NCBI GenBank assembly: GCA_002084425.1
Contig: NBLN01000006.1
Coordinates: 1-64,000 of the forward strand
Direction: 5' to 3'
Length of the DNA stretch: 64,000 bases
DNA from: Desulfobacteraceae bacterium 4572_130
Lineage (GTDB): Bacteria; Desulfobacterota; Desulfobacteria; Desulfobacterales; Desulfobacteraceae
Of the stretch, positions 63,499-64,000 are shown piece by piece. The notes beneath the pieces were generated by a model. The model did no database searches. It was not told the DNA's origin and saw only the letters and a list, made by a program, of their open reading frames with translations. The translations under genes and the position numbers were made by a program. The stretch's first letter is position 1, and each line of letters opens with the position of its first letter.

Positions 63499-64000
63499 AT
63501 GAATAAAATAATTTTAGAAAAATATAAAAATACTCCTGTAAATCCTGGTGTTTATTTAATGAAAAATAAACACAACTCTGTTATTTATGTTGGAAAGGCT
63601 TTAAATCTTAAAAAAAGGCTTGGATCTTATTTTACAAAAAAATCAAGCCATGACCTAAAAACAAATATTCTTATAGAAAAAATATCTGATTTTAATATTA
63701 TTGTTACATCAACAGAGCATGAAGCTTTAATTCTTGAGTCAAATCTTATAAAAAAACACAAACCAAAATATAATATAATTTTAAAGGATAATAAAAATTA
63801 TCCCTGTCTTAAAATAGATATTACACAAAAATATCCTTTTCTTGAAATTGTAAGAAAAATCAAAAATGATAAAGCTTTATATTTTGGCCCCTATTCTTCA
63901 GTACACAGTGTTAGAACTTCTTTAAAAACAGTAGATAAAATTTTTAAATTACGAAAATGCAAAAAAAATCAATTTTCACATAGATCAAGACCATGCCTTA
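63499..64000 (+). CDS. uvrC: Excinuclease ABC subunit C, N-terminal part, cut by the window edge
   Basis: From ATG 63499 the frame stays open to the end (167 residues). It holds the GIY-YIG nuclease start: PVNPGVYLMKNKHNSVIYVG, KALNLKKRLGSYF, TSTEHEALILESNLIKKHKP and KYNIILKDNKNYP, matching UvrC. UvrC makes the dual incisions in nucleotide excision repair. No clear Shine-Dalgarno is seen before the ATG. Confidence 0.93.
   Translation, partial: MNKIILEKYKNTPVNPGVYLMKNKHNSVIYVGKALNLKKRLGSYFTKKSSHDLKTNILIEKISDFNIIVTSTEHEALILESNLIKKHKPKYNIILKDNKNYPCLKIDITQKYPFLEIVRKIKNDKALYFGPYSSVHSVRTSLKTVDKIFKLRKCKKNQFSHRSRPCL

Overview
The window is very AT-rich chromosomal DNA of a Gram-negative anaerobe. 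An ADP-heptose/LPS gene (hldE C-domain type), a signal-peptide beta-barrel protein, two murein transglycosylase lipoproteins, indolepyruvate:ferredoxin oxidoreductase, an aryl-CoA ligase, a hybrid-cluster protein with an HcpR-like regulator, and a SelD that itself carries selenocysteine together point to a sulfate-reducer-like Desulfobacterota (Desulfobacterales-type) genome. That assignment is inference from gene content; no rRNA is present.

Layout. 1-1400 is an accessory scar: two gene fragments, a convincing integron attC site, an intact TudS-like desulfidase gene as the next cassette, and a wrecked IS3 orfA. After tRNA-Gln comes a long minus-strand block: aryl-CoA ligase, iorB, iorA (broken twice), a thioredoxin-like protein and CcdA, then recD2 (broken), mnmE, jag, yidC, yidD, rnpA, rpmH (the classical rpmH-to-mnmE cluster), then purA, tadA, selD (Sec), pgeF, heptose adenylyltransferase, and an acuB/acuC-like pair. 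21-31 kb is mostly plus strand: a large duplicated-module lipoprotein, proC, a radical SAM protein, mobA, mltA, a Fic protein and a THUMP RNA methyltransferase. 31-43 kb holds an acyl-CoA dehydrogenase with a distant FadR-like palindrome, a tiny Cys/Gly-rich protein, an rdgC pair, a U32 peptidase-family protein, tRNA-Arg, a LysM transglycosylase, a beta-propeller protein and a half-size permease.

43-48 kb is a nitrosative-stress module: an HcpR-like Crp/Fnr regulator divergent from hcp with a perfect TTGAC-N4-GTCAA palindrome between them, followed by a zinc-ribbon HD protein and an iron-sulfur protein. Then come a porin-like protein, ubiE, dnaJ, tRNA-Leu, ispD, mutL, and a minus-strand operon-like set (Na+/H+ antiporter, two PAS histidine kinases, a receiver-PAS-kinase hybrid, a lone receiver, a tandem universal stress protein). 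uvrC runs off the right edge.

The most unusual signals are: (1) two families of dispersed non-coding repeats (about 97 bp with a terminal hairpin, and about 140-160 bp with TTTGCACAA-type inverted ends), each seen about seven times, sitting in intergenic gaps and once exactly at a stop codon; (2) three short frame-breaking deletions inside conserved motifs of iorA and recD2, all leaving the same phase; (3) rnpA and ispD both lacking ATG/GTG/TTG and sharing the arrangement AGG-N6-ATT-ATT; (4) a histidine kinase that is a mosaic of its two operon neighbours. No complete mobile element, CRISPR array or rRNA was seen.
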